Origin: JAUZRW01 sp034437755
GTDB taxonomy: Bacteria; Chloroflexota; Anaerolineae; Aggregatilineales; Phototrophicaceae
NCBI GenBank assembly: GCA_034437755.1
Contig: DAOTTV010000051.1
Location: 3,334 to 67,333, forward strand
Length of the DNA: 64,000 nucleotides
Direction: 5' to 3'
Within the stretch, counting starts at the first letter, position 1. Each line of letters opens with the position of its first letter. The notes below the pieces were generated by a model, which was not told the DNA's origin, ran no database searches, and saw only the letters and a list, made by a program, of their open reading frames with translations. Positions 16,888 to 25,014 of this stretch are shown here, piece after piece. The translations under genes were made by a program, and so were the position numbers.

Positions 16888-17388
16888 TTAGGGATCGTCT
16901 GTTGCTGTGATGCTTGGCACTGGTGTGGACGATGCTTGTGCGGTTGCGGTCGGCCTTGCGCTTGTGCGCTGGATGGGTGCGGATACCACGACTGAGTTGC
17001 CGTTATCAAAATAGAGTGTGAAGCGCGCGCGCGCTTCGGACATTGCGCCTTCCAGCGGATTGATAAAGGTCACATAGCGCAAGTGCGGCTCAAGCACAAT
17101 GCTATCACCAGCTGGGACGACCAACTCACCGTCGATCGGCTCAACAAAGGACAGTGTGCCTTCGGTAATGACTTGCCGTATTTCGGCAATTTCGGCAAAC
17201 TCGGCTTCAATCCGTGTGACGGCGACAGCGGCACGACCACTATTTTCGATCACCATGTAGGCGGCATATGTGCCGTCTGCCTGCATCTCGATGTAAGCAT
17301 CATCAATCGTGAGTAGATCATTATTCGTGGTGCAAGCTGCGACGATCAAGATGCCGCACAGACTCATAAGCCAGATTATGCGCCGCAT
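16888..17388 (-). CDS. PCu(A)C-like copper chaperone lipoprotein, divergent
   Basis: A 166-residue lipoprotein (lipobox IVAAC, Cys19). The body fits the PCu(A)C cupredoxin-like fold: TYAAYMVIENSG, IDGELVVPAGDSIVLEPHLRYV and ARFTLYFDNGNSVVVSAPI. The family copper motif pairs His/Met residues, ending in H-x-M. Here the last part reads HLRYV and the upstream His-Glu and Met positions are not evident, so copper binding may be weakened or different. It heads the unit with sco1, which supports a CuA or copper-handling role. The C-terminal 25 residues are a Thr/Pro/Ser tail. Confidence 0.7.
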   Translation of the reverse strand: MRRIIWLMSLCGILIVAACTTNNDLLTIDDAYIEMQADGTYAAYMVIENSGRAAVAVTRIEAEFAEIAEIRQVITEGTLSFVEPIDGELVVPAGDSIVLEPHLRYVTFINPLEGAMSEARARFTLYFDNGNSVVVSAPIQRTSARPTATAQASSTPVPSITATDDP

Positions 17389-17529
17389 CTGCTTTTCTTC
17401 CCGCTGTATACAATATATATTATGATCGATTATATCTGTGAAGATTGTAACATACTAGGCTGATCCACCATGCGCCGTATGCGATCATGTGCGTTCGATA
17501 AATGATTAGAATTTCACCCGAACCGTCTG

Positions 17530-17558
17530 TTGCAGAATGCCGCCGAGGTCGTTACAAT
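17530..17558 (+). promoter_or_regulatory. Candidate promoter of the gcv operon
   Basis: TTGCAG (17530-17535) and TACAAT (17553-17558) with 17 bp spacing, ending about 24 bp before the glycine aptamer. Confidence 0.45.
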
Positions 17559-17581
17559 TTAAATAGAACTTAATACCACCT

Positions 17582-17711
17582 GACAGAGAGAGCGTTTGTC
17601 AATGGCACTGTAGGTGTTAAACAAACCACCGAAGGGGCAAGTCGCTGGGTATAGCTGGGCTAGCGATGAAACTCTCAGGTCACAGGATTTGTATAGGTGA
17701 CACACTCTGAA
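17582..17711 (+). ncRNA. Glycine riboswitch, single aptamer
   Basis: The leader upstream of gcvH carries the conserved pieces of a glycine aptamer in the right order: GACAGAGAGAG at the start, ACCACCGAAGGGGCAA (17626-17640), GAAACTCTCAGGT (17668-17680) and a closing ACACTCTG (17702-17709) that can pair with the 5' CAGAG as P1. Only one aptamer is seen. An intrinsic terminator follows at 17726-17758, so control is probably by transcription attenuation. In the well-known gcvT cases glycine turns expression on; the sign here cannot be settled by eye. Confidence 0.9.
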
Positions 17712-17725
17712 GGCATTGCTGACAG

Positions 17726-17758
17726 AGCGCACAGCAACTTTGCAGGTGCGCTTTTTTT
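17726..17758 (+). terminator. Riboswitch expression-platform terminator
   Basis: AGCGCAC (17726-17732) and GTGCGCT (17746-17752) form a 7-bp stem with a 13-nt loop and a run of seven T. It stands between the glycine aptamer and gcvH. CAGAG at 17723-17727 could compete with the aptamer's 5' strand for CTCTG at 17705-17709, offering a route from ligand binding to termination. Confidence 0.85.
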
Positions 17759-17799
17759 ATTTAAGAACGCATCGATCAAAATGATGAGGAGCGATTGGC

Positions 17800-18192
17800 A
17801 TGGCAGATTTAAAATTCCCCGAAGACTTGAAATACACCGAAAGTGATGAATGGGTACGGGTCGAAGAGGAAACAGCGACGATTGGCATCAGTGATTATGC
17901 ACAGGATGCGTTGAATGATCTGGTGTATGTAGAATTTCAGGATGTTGGGGAAGACCTCGCACAGGGTGACGAATTCGGCGAAGTGGAATCCGTCAAAGCG
18001 GCTTCGTCAGTCTATATGCCGATTGGCGGCGAGATTATCGAAGTCAACGAAGAGCTTGAAGGCGAGCCAGAAATCATCAACGATGATCCGTATGGCGCGG
18101 GCTGGATGATTAAGATCAAAGTGACGGATGATAGCAATCTTGATAACCTGATGGATGCCGCCGCTTATAAAGAATTTTGCGAGAATCGCTAA
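17800..18192 (+). CDS. gcvH: Glycine cleavage system H protein
   Basis: A 130-residue lipoyl carrier that shuttles the aminomethyl group between the P, T and L proteins of the glycine cleavage system. The lipoylation site is Lys66 in EFGEVESVKAASSVYMP. The surrounding beta-barrel motifs, LKYTESDEWVR and IGISDYAQDALNDLVYVE, are classic. The start is preceded by GAGGAG. It is the first gene after the glycine riboswitch and is followed by the two halves of glycine dehydrogenase. Confidence 0.97.
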   Translation: MADLKFPEDLKYTESDEWVRVEEETATIGISDYAQDALNDLVYVEFQDVGEDLAQGDEFGEVESVKAASSVYMPIGGEIIEVNEELEGEPEIINDDPYGAGWMIKIKVTDDSNLDNLMDAAAYKEFCENR

Positions 18193-18284
18193 CCTCATCC
18201 CCGTTTCATAGCATGTTTGGGTGGCTGGCATCAACCGCACAGCCATCCTGATTATCCTGTAGATGTTGGTAGAGAGTAGAGTTT

Positions 18285-19619
18285 ATGGCGTACATACCGC
18301 ATACCGAAGTAGAACGTCAGCAGATGCTGGCGGCAATTGGTGTCACCACTATCGAAGACTTGTTTGAAGCCGTTCCCGCGTCGCATCGCTTCCCCCAGTT
18401 GGATTTACCCGATGCGATGAGTGAAATGGACATCACGCGCGAGATGCAAGCCCTCGCCGAAGCGAACGAAGACGCGAGCAACTTCGCCCTTTTTCGTGGA
18501 GCCGGGGTGTATAATCATTTCATCCCCTCCGTTGTCAATCATATTTTGATGCGCGGCGAGTTTTATACGGCTTATACCCCGTATCAGCCAGAGATGTCGC
18601 AGGGGACTTTGCAAGCTGTTTACGAGTATCAGAGCATGATGTGTGCCCTCACCGGCATGGATGCCGCGAACGCCAGTCACTACGATGGCGCGACCAGCCT
18701 CGCCGAAGCCGTGACGATGGCTGATCAAGTCATGCGCGGCAAGCGTAAGCGAGTTATTCTCAGTCATGGGATTAATCCGCAGTATCGCGAAGTCGTGCGG
18801 ACGTACAATCAAGGTAGCGACATGGAAATCATCGGCGACGATCAAGCGCGCACGAGCGATGATCTGCTGGCACTCGTCGACGATAACACGGCGATGGTCG
18901 CTGTCGCTTACCCCAACTTCTTCGGGCAGTTAGAAGATTTCACGTCGCTGGCAGAAAAAGTCCACGAGGCGGGCGCACTGTTGACGATTGTCGTCAACCC
19001 GATGGCGCTGGCCTTATTCAAGTCGCCGGGGGCGATGGGTGCGGATATTGTCGTCGGTGAAGGGCAACCCCTGGGCGTGCCGATGAGCTACGGCGGGCCG
19101 TATCTGGGCTTCTTCGCCACCAAGCAAAAGTACGTGCGTAAGATTGCCGGGCGCATTATCGGCGAGACGGTCGATCAAAACGGGCAACGCGCTTACGTCA
19201 TGACCCTGCGCCCGCGCGAGCAGGACATCCGCCGCGAGAAGGCGAGCAGTAACATCTGCACCAATCAAGGCTTACTGGCGTTGGCGGCGGCGGTCTATCT
19301 CTCCTTGATGGGGCGCAACGGTTTACGCAAAGTCGCTAACTTGAGCTATCAGAAGGCGCACTATGCCGCCGAACAAATTGATGGCCTGCAAGGTTATAAA
19401 GTCCTGCGCGATCGTCCTTTCTTCAACGAATTCGTGGTCAAAACGCTTGAATCAGCAGAGACGATCAACGCGGCATTGCTCGAACAGGGCATCGTCGGCG
19501 GTTATGATCTGGTGCAGGATTATCCCAATCGTCAGGATCAAATCTTGTTCGCTGTGACCGAGATGAACACCAAGCAAGAAATTGATATGTTGGTAGATGT
19601 GCTGAGGAGTTTGACGTAA
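18285..19619 (+). CDS. gcvPA: Glycine dehydrogenase (decarboxylating), subunit 1
   Basis: A 444-residue N-terminal half of the split P protein, which decarboxylates glycine with pyridoxal phosphate and passes the aminomethyl group to lipoyl-GcvH. Diagnostic blocks: RGAGVYNHFIPSVVNHIL, YTPYQPEMSQGTLQAVYEYQ, DGATSLAEA, GEGQPLGVPMSYGGPYLGFFA and RREKASSNICTNQGL. The PLP lysine belongs to the other subunit. It is joined to gcvPB by a TAATG overlap, which should keep the subunits equal in amount. Confidence 0.97.
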   Translation: MAYIPHTEVERQQMLAAIGVTTIEDLFEAVPASHRFPQLDLPDAMSEMDITREMQALAEANEDASNFALFRGAGVYNHFIPSVVNHILMRGEFYTAYTPYQPEMSQGTLQAVYEYQSMMCALTGMDAANASHYDGATSLAEAVTMADQVMRGKRKRVILSHGINPQYREVVRTYNQGSDMEIIGDDQARTSDDLLALVDDNTAMVAVAYPNFFGQLEDFTSLAEKVHEAGALLTIVVNPMALALFKSPGAMGADIVVGEGQPLGVPMSYGGPYLGFFATKQKYVRKIAGRIIGETVDQNGQRAYVMTLRPREQDIRREKASSNICTNQGLLALAAAVYLSLMGRNGLRKVANLSYQKAHYAAEQIDGLQGYKVLRDRPFFNEFVVKTLESAETINAALLEQGIVGGYDLVQDYPNRQDQILFAVTEMNTKQEIDMLVDVLRSLT

Positions 19620-21124
19620 TGGTAATGACAATGGAACAGCCTAAAGAACTTGAGCCGCTGATTTACGATCAGAGCGTGCCGGGGCGTACAGGCGTTAATC
19701 TGCCGGATAGCGATGTGCCAGAATATGACCTGCCCGACGAACTTTTGCGCGATGATTTAGAATTGCCAGAGGTGAGCGAGTTACAGGTCGTACGCCACTT
19801 CGTCAAGTTGAGCCAGCTCAATCATGCGATTGATAAGGGCTTCTATCCGCTTGGCTCATGCACGATGAAATATAACCCCAAAGTGAACGAAGATATGGCG
19901 CGTCTGCCGGGCTTTGCCCAGTTGCACCCGCAGGGCGATTCTGCCAGCACACAAGGCGCACTTGCCCTCATGCACACCTTGCAAGATTGGCTGGCAGAGA
20001 TCAGCGGCTTTGAAGCCGTCAGCCTCGCGCCTGCCGCCGGCGCACAGGGCGAATTCGCCGGTATTTTGATGATCCGTAAGTATCATCAAGAGCGTGGCGA
20101 TACTCAACGCACAAAAATCCTCGTGCCTAACAGCGCACATGGCACGAACCCAGCAACGGTGACGATGGCAGGCTTCGACGTGGTTGAATTACCTTCAAAT
20201 GAGAAGGGCAACGTCGATGTTGACGCTTTGCGTCAGGTATGCGAGGAACACGGTGATGAGATCGCCGGTATGATGATTACCGTGCCGAGTACGCTGGGTT
20301 TGTTTGAAGAGCCGATCCTCGAAGTCATTGAGCTGGTGCATGAAGCTGGCGGGCTGATGTATATGGACGGCGCGAATATGAACGCGCTGATGGGTGTCGT
20401 TAAGCCCGGTGAATTAGGCTTCGACGTGATGCACTATAACCTGCACAAGACCTTCAGTACGCCACACGGTGGTGGTGGTCCCGGCAGTGGGCCGGTTGGC
20501 GTGGGTGATAAGCTGAAGCCCTATCTTCCCGGCCCGATCATCGCGAAGGTCGCAGACGGGGACGACGATACCGCGCCGTTCTATGATCGGGTGATGCCGG
20601 AGCAGAGCATCGGACGTTTGAAAGCCTTCCAAGGTAACTTCGGGATGCACGTTCGCGCTTATGCCTACATCCGCGCGTATGGCGCACAGGGCTTGCGTGA
20701 TGTCACCCGTCATGCGGTGTTGAACGCGAACTACGTCCGTGCGATGTTGATGGATACCTACAAAGTGCCGTATCCGCGCTATTGTGGGCATGAATTCGTC
20801 ATCGAGGGACGTTTTGAAGGCATTGACGACATCCACGCGCTGGATATTAGCAAGCGCTTGATCGATTACGGCATCCACCCGCCGACGAACTACTTCCCGC
20901 TGATTGTACCGGAAGCCTTGTTGATCGAGCCGACCGAAACCGAGACCAAAGAGACGCTCGATGAATTTATCGAAGCGATGAAGCAAGTCGCAGAAGAAGC
21001 CCACACCAATCCCGATTTGCTCCATAATGCGCCGGTTAATGCGCCGGTGCGCCGTGTCGATGAGGTGAAAGCGGCAAAAGATCTCGTCTTATGCTGTGCG
21101 CCCGTACTCAAACCCGGCGCATGA
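19619..21124 (+). CDS. gcvPB: Glycine dehydrogenase (decarboxylating), subunit 2
   Basis: A 501-residue C-terminal half of the split P protein. LNHAIDKGFYPLGSCTMKYNP, PAAGAQGEFAG and NSAHGTNPATVTMAGF are family blocks, and the PLP-binding lysine is in YNLHKTFSTPHGGGGPGSGP. The start ATG overlaps the gcvPA stop, with AGGAG upstream. gcvT (aminomethyltransferase) and lpd are not in this operon and must lie elsewhere. A strong hairpin follows at 21146-21171. Confidence 0.97.
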   Translation: MVMTMEQPKELEPLIYDQSVPGRTGVNLPDSDVPEYDLPDELLRDDLELPEVSELQVVRHFVKLSQLNHAIDKGFYPLGSCTMKYNPKVNEDMARLPGFAQLHPQGDSASTQGALALMHTLQDWLAEISGFEAVSLAPAAGAQGEFAGILMIRKYHQERGDTQRTKILVPNSAHGTNPATVTMAGFDVVELPSNEKGNVDVDALRQVCEEHGDEIAGMMITVPSTLGLFEEPILEVIELVHEAGGLMYMDGANMNALMGVVKPGELGFDVMHYNLHKTFSTPHGGGGPGSGPVGVGDKLKPYLPGPIIAKVADGDDDTAPFYDRVMPEQSIGRLKAFQGNFGMHVRAYAYIRAYGAQGLRDVTRHAVLNANYVRAMLMDTYKVPYPRYCGHEFVIEGRFEGIDDIHALDISKRLIDYGIHPPTNYFPLIVPEALLIEPTETETKETLDEFIEAMKQVAEEAHTNPDLLHNAPVNAPVRRVDEVKAAKDLVLCCAPVLKPGA

Positions 21125-21145
21125 GCATACACTCGGTATCATCAG

Positions 21146-21171
21146 CATGGGGGCGATCACTCGCCCCCGTG
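21146..21171. terminator. Bidirectional terminator hairpin
   Basis: GGGGGCGA (21149-21156) and TCGCCCCC (21161-21168) form a perfect stem with a TCAC loop, extended by three more pairs including one wobble, between convergent gcvPB and murF-alr. No long T-run is present. Confidence 0.55.
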
Positions 21172-21188
21172 TTGCTCTCGTTCGCGTC

Positions 21189-23741
21189 TCAGCGCCGCGA
21201 TATGCGCGGGATAATCGTCGTCACAACTTCGTAATTGATCGTGCCGAGCCACTCCCCGACCATCCCCGCGCTGATGCGTTCATCTCCCTGTTGACCGAGC
21301 AGGACAACTTCATCGCCAGTTTTTACACCCAGAATATTTGTCACGTTGACAGCACACTTCTCCATACTCACGCGCCCCACCAGTGGCGCACGCTGACCGT
21401 GAATGAGGGCATATTGCCACGTCTGCGGCGAGCGTCGTAAGCCGTCGGCATAACCCACGGGCAAAATCGCGATGTCCTCATACGTCTGCGTGTAGTACAT
21501 CCGTCCGTAACCGATCGGGTGATTGGGCGGGAAGTGCTTCACCTGTAGCACTGACGTTTTCCAGCTGAGTGCCGGACGCATCCCATCGGGTAAGGGTTGG
21601 CTTTCGTCGGTTTGCAAGCCATAGATCAACAAGCCGGGGCGTACCATGTTGAAGTGATTGTCGGGGCTATCCAGAATACCGGGCGAGTTGGCGGCGTGTA
21701 CATAGCGAAATTCAAAGCCACCGGCACGCAGGGGACGGAGCATACGCTTGAAGGTCTCGACCTGTTCGGCGGTATACGCCGGATCATCGTTCGCTGATGT
21801 GAAATGCGTATAAATGCCCTCTAGTTCAAGATTAGATAGGGCTTGTAAATTACGAAAGACGGTCACGGCTTGGTCAGGGAAGATGCCGAGCCGACCCATG
21901 CCAGTATCGACTTTGACATGATACTTGAGCTTGCCGGATAGCATCCGCGCTGTACGATCATACATCCGCGCCTGTTCGAGATCGTAGACGGATACCGTGA
22001 TGTTGTGCCGTAAGGCTTGATGAACAGCTTCCATTGGCGCGTAGCTCAGGACTAAGATCGGCGCGGAAATGCCGGCATCGCGTAATTCGAGTGCTTCCGC
22101 CATCGATGCTACGCACAGATAACTCGCGCCGTTGAGCAGAGCTGTACGTGCCGTGACGACGGCACCGTGTCCGTAGCCGTCCGCTTTGACCGTCGCCATC
22201 AGCGCGACCTCATCGCCGATCAAGGTTTTGAGCGTGCGTACGTTATCGCCGATTGCGGCGGCATCGACATCGACCCAACTGGGGCGCAGGGCATGGACAG
22301 CGCGTGTGCTGGGCACAGCTTCGTTTTGTCGCACCAGTCGCGTTCGGTCGTCGGGGTTCGCCAGCAGAGCTTTGACGACCTCTTCCATACGTGCCGATAC
22401 CCCGCCTTTGACCAGCACAATATCTTTGTCGGTGAGCGTGAAGCTCTCGAGCGCGCGGCAGGCATCCTGTGTGCTGTAGGTCGTGCGGACGTTACTCGGC
22501 GCTTTGCCGGCATCGATTGCGGCGCGGCTGATGAGCGAGGCTTCGACCCCTTGCGTGATGATGATGTCCGCGACTTCGGCGGCGCGCTTGCCAATCGACC
22601 GATGTCCGAAGCGACTGTTAACGCCGAGATCGTCCATATTGCCCATCACAAAAATTGTGCGCTGGCTCTCGTCGCGCACATCCGCTAACCAGTCGAGCGC
22701 GGCAGTGGTCGAGGCGTGCGAGGCGCGATAGGTATCATCGACCAGCGTCATGTCGTTGCGCGCCGCTAACAGCGAGAGGCGACCCGGCAAAGGCGAGAGC
22801 GTTGTCAGCGATTTCAGCGCGTCTTCCATCGGGATGTCATGATGGATGCCGACCATCAGCCCCGATAACAACTCGTACAATTGATGCCGCCCCAGAATCG
22901 GACTCCAGCGCCCATAATAGCGATCGTCGTTATGGCGCAAATCAAAGCCGATGCGTTCAATGCCGACTTTGACATTGAACGCCAGCGCATCCGCACCAAA
23001 GCGATCAATGCCGATCGTCCGCACATGGACTTCATCGCGCGCACGGCTGGCTAGCTCGCGGGTGTTGTCGTCATCATAATTCAACACCGCTAAGCTACCG
23101 GGCGATAAAAAATCAACCACCTGCGCGATTTCGCTGATATACTGTTTACAACTGGCAAACCCCGCCGGATGTACGCAATCAATATGATTGACGATTACAA
23201 CCTGTGGCGAGATCGCTTCTACCATTTGCGCCATCTCGCCGGGGGTGGTCGGGTCGAGCTTGAGCGCGACAAAATCATGATTCGGCGTTAGGCTGGCTAG
23301 CGATAGCGGGATGTTCAAGCGTCCATCAACGTTGATGTTGCCTCGATGAACTTCGTAGCGTTGCCCAAGGATGCGGGTTACAGTATCTACGGTGGTTGAT
23401 TTGCCGGATGATCCGGTCACGGCGATGGTCTTCACGTTGAGCTTGCTCAGTGTATACTTCGACCATTGCAACAGCGCATCGACCGTATCGCGCACCATCA
23501 GCACCGATACGCCGGTGGTGTCAATCTCGGGCGGGTCGGTACACAGCACACCGGATACGCCGTTGTGGATCGCTTCTTCGATATATTGGTGGGTATCACC
23601 GCGATCACTGGCAATAGCAACATATAATTTATTTTCGCTGGCATGCTGGGGGTCTGTACAAAACTCGGTGAAGAGATTGGCGGCAGGTTCGCCGAACAAT
23701 TGCCCGTTGGCGGCTTTTAAAATGTCGTAGAGATTTATCAT
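21189..23741 (-). CDS. MurF-like / alanine racemase fusion protein
   Basis: An 850-residue two-domain protein. Residues 1-460 resemble MurF (UDP-MurNAc-tripeptide:D-Ala-D-Ala ligase), with an N-terminal uridine-binding-like part and a P-loop, VTGSSGKSTT (108-117). Residues 487-850 are a full alanine racemase: the PLP lysine is Lys519 in ATVKADGYGHG, followed by VDTGMGRLG, MVRPGLLIYG, GYGRMYYT and PVGYADGLRR. Such fusions are known in Bacteroidetes. The racemase half looks intact. The MurF half departs from the family at several positions: the usual Glu-x-Gly reads KLDPTTPGE (161-169), the carbamylated-Lys position reads ISEIAQ, and the Asn-Ala-Asn block reads YRASHAS (338-344). Ligase activity is therefore uncertain. 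Confidence 0.9.
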   Translation of the reverse strand: MINLYDILKAANGQLFGEPAANLFTEFCTDPQHASENKLYVAIASDRGDTHQYIEEAIHNGVSGVLCTDPPEIDTTGVSVLMVRDTVDALLQWSKYTLSKLNVKTIAVTGSSGKSTTVDTVTRILGQRYEVHRGNINVDGRLNIPLSLASLTPNHDFVALKLDPTTPGEMAQMVEAISPQVVIVNHIDCVHPAGFASCKQYISEIAQVVDFLSPGSLAVLNYDDDNTRELASRARDEVHVRTIGIDRFGADALAFNVKVGIERIGFDLRHNDDRYYGRWSPILGRHQLYELLSGLMVGIHHDIPMEDALKSLTTLSPLPGRLSLLAARNDMTLVDDTYRASHASTTAALDWLADVRDESQRTIFVMGNMDDLGVNSRFGHRSIGKRAAEVADIIITQGVEASLISRAAIDAGKAPSNVRTTYSTQDACRALESFTLTDKDIVLVKGGVSARMEEVVKALLANPDDRTRLVRQNEAVPSTRAVHALRPSWVDVDAAAIGDNVRTLKTLIGDEVALMATVKADGYGHGAVVTARTALLNGASYLCVASMAEALELRDAGISAPILVLSYAPMEAVHQALRHNITVSVYDLEQARMYDRTARMLSGKLKYHVKVDTGMGRLGIFPDQAVTVFRNLQALSNLELEGIYTHFTSANDDPAYTAEQVETFKRMLRPLRAGGFEFRYVHAANSPGILDSPDNHFNMVRPGLLIYGLQTDESQPLPDGMRPALSWKTSVLQVKHFPPNHPIGYGRMYYTQTYEDIAILPVGYADGLRRSPQTWQYALIHGQRAPLVGRVSMEKCAVNVTNILGVKTGDEVVLLGQQGDERISAGMVGEWLGTINYEVVTTIIPRISRR

Positions 23742-23888
23742 AAGTCACAATGCCGTATTCTGTATTGACGTATAATGAATGACAGACGCTTTGTATGATA
23801 GATGTGCTATACTCGTTAACGTCGTTTATAGCAGGTTACACGCTATTCGGCAAACAATTGACCCGTTATTACACCCTGAAAGAGTGCT

Positions 23889-24995
23889 ATGAGCTTCGAG
23901 TTTGAGATTATTGCCCGCGATGGTAACGCGCGTGCCGGCATTTTGCATACCCCCCATGGCGCTATCTCGACCCCGATTTACGCGCCGGTTGGGACGCTGG
24001 CGACGGTCAAAGCGATGCCACCGCGCGATCTGCAACAGGAAATTGATTCCCACCTTATTTTAGCAAATACCTACCATCTACACTTGCGTCCCGGCGCTGA
24101 TTTGGTGGCGAAAATGGGGGGCTTGCACGAATTCATGCAGTGGGATCGTCCGATCTTGACAGATTCGGGAGGCTTTCAGGTCTTCAGCTTGACGGACATC
24201 AACGACATCGACGATGATGGCGTGACGTTTCGCAGTCATATCGATGGCAGTCAACAACGCTTGACTCCTGAGTCCTCAATGCAAATTCAGGAGCAACTAG
24301 GTGCAGATATTATCATGGCATTTGACCAATGCCCACCACCGACCAATCGCGCCGTCGTGGAAGACTCGCTGGCGCGTACCCATCGCTGGCTAGAGCGTTG
24401 TCGCATCGCCCATCCCAGCGATGACCAGCAAGCCCTATTCGGCATCGTGCAGGGCGGCGTGTATGATGATCTGCGCGCAAAATCAGCCGAGTTCACCACG
24501 TCGCTCGATTTAAAAGGGTACGCGATCGGGGGCTTAGCTGTCGGTGAGACCAAACAAGAACAGTATCGGACACTGGATATGACATTGCCCTACTTGCCAG
24601 AGGATAAACCGCGTTACCTGATGGGGGTTGGCGATCCCGATGATCTCGCAGAGGGCATCACACGCGGCATTGATATGTTCGATTGTGTGATGCCGACGCG
24701 CGTCGCACGCCACGGGGCGGCGCTGACGTGGGATGGGCGGGTGAACATGCGTCGCGCCCAATTCAAAGATGATCCACGACCAATCATGGAAGGAACAGGC
24801 ATTTATACTGAGAACTTCAGCCGCGCATACATTCGTCATCTGGTGGTGACGAAAGAATTGCTGGGGCATTATCTGCTGAGCTTGCATAACATTCATTTTC
24901 TCGTTCAGCATGTTGCCAACATGCGGCAGGCAATCATCGAAGGGCAGCTGGCGGCGTATACCGCGCGATTCCTGAAACGGTATCTAGCCAGCTAA
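23889..24995 (+). CDS. tgt: tRNA-guanine transglycosylase lacking zinc cysteines
   Basis: A 368-residue TIM-barrel enzyme that exchanges guanine-34 for a queuine precursor in tRNAs for Asp, Asn, His and Tyr. Core motifs are present: LANTYHLHLRPG, LTDSGGFQVFSL (catalytic Asp), DQCPPP, GLAVGE and RGIDMFDCVMPTR (nucleophile Asp). The zinc-binding C-x-C-x2-C, which is Cys302, Cys304, Cys307 plus His333 in E. coli, reads G302-T-G304-I-Y-T307 here; only His333 is kept (LLSLHN). Neighbouring SRAY is intact, so this is not a frameshift. The enzyme may have lost the structural zinc. A TATACT hexamer near 23811 is a candidate -10 element. Confidence 0.93.
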   Translation: MSFEFEIIARDGNARAGILHTPHGAISTPIYAPVGTLATVKAMPPRDLQQEIDSHLILANTYHLHLRPGADLVAKMGGLHEFMQWDRPILTDSGGFQVFSLTDINDIDDDGVTFRSHIDGSQQRLTPESSMQIQEQLGADIIMAFDQCPPPTNRAVVEDSLARTHRWLERCRIAHPSDDQQALFGIVQGGVYDDLRAKSAEFTTSLDLKGYAIGGLAVGETKQEQYRTLDMTLPYLPEDKPRYLMGVGDPDDLAEGITRGIDMFDCVMPTRVARHGAALTWDGRVNMRRAQFKDDPRPIMEGTGIYTENFSRAYIRHLVVTKELLGHYLLSLHNIHFLVQHVANMRQAIIEGQLAAYTARFLKRYLAS

Positions 24996-25014
24996 CGCGT
25001 CGACCGAACCCGCA

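Noticed and set aside
22167..22688. 173-codon plus-strand frame inside murF-alr
   Set aside because: Antisense shadow of a gene with strong motifs on the minus strand.
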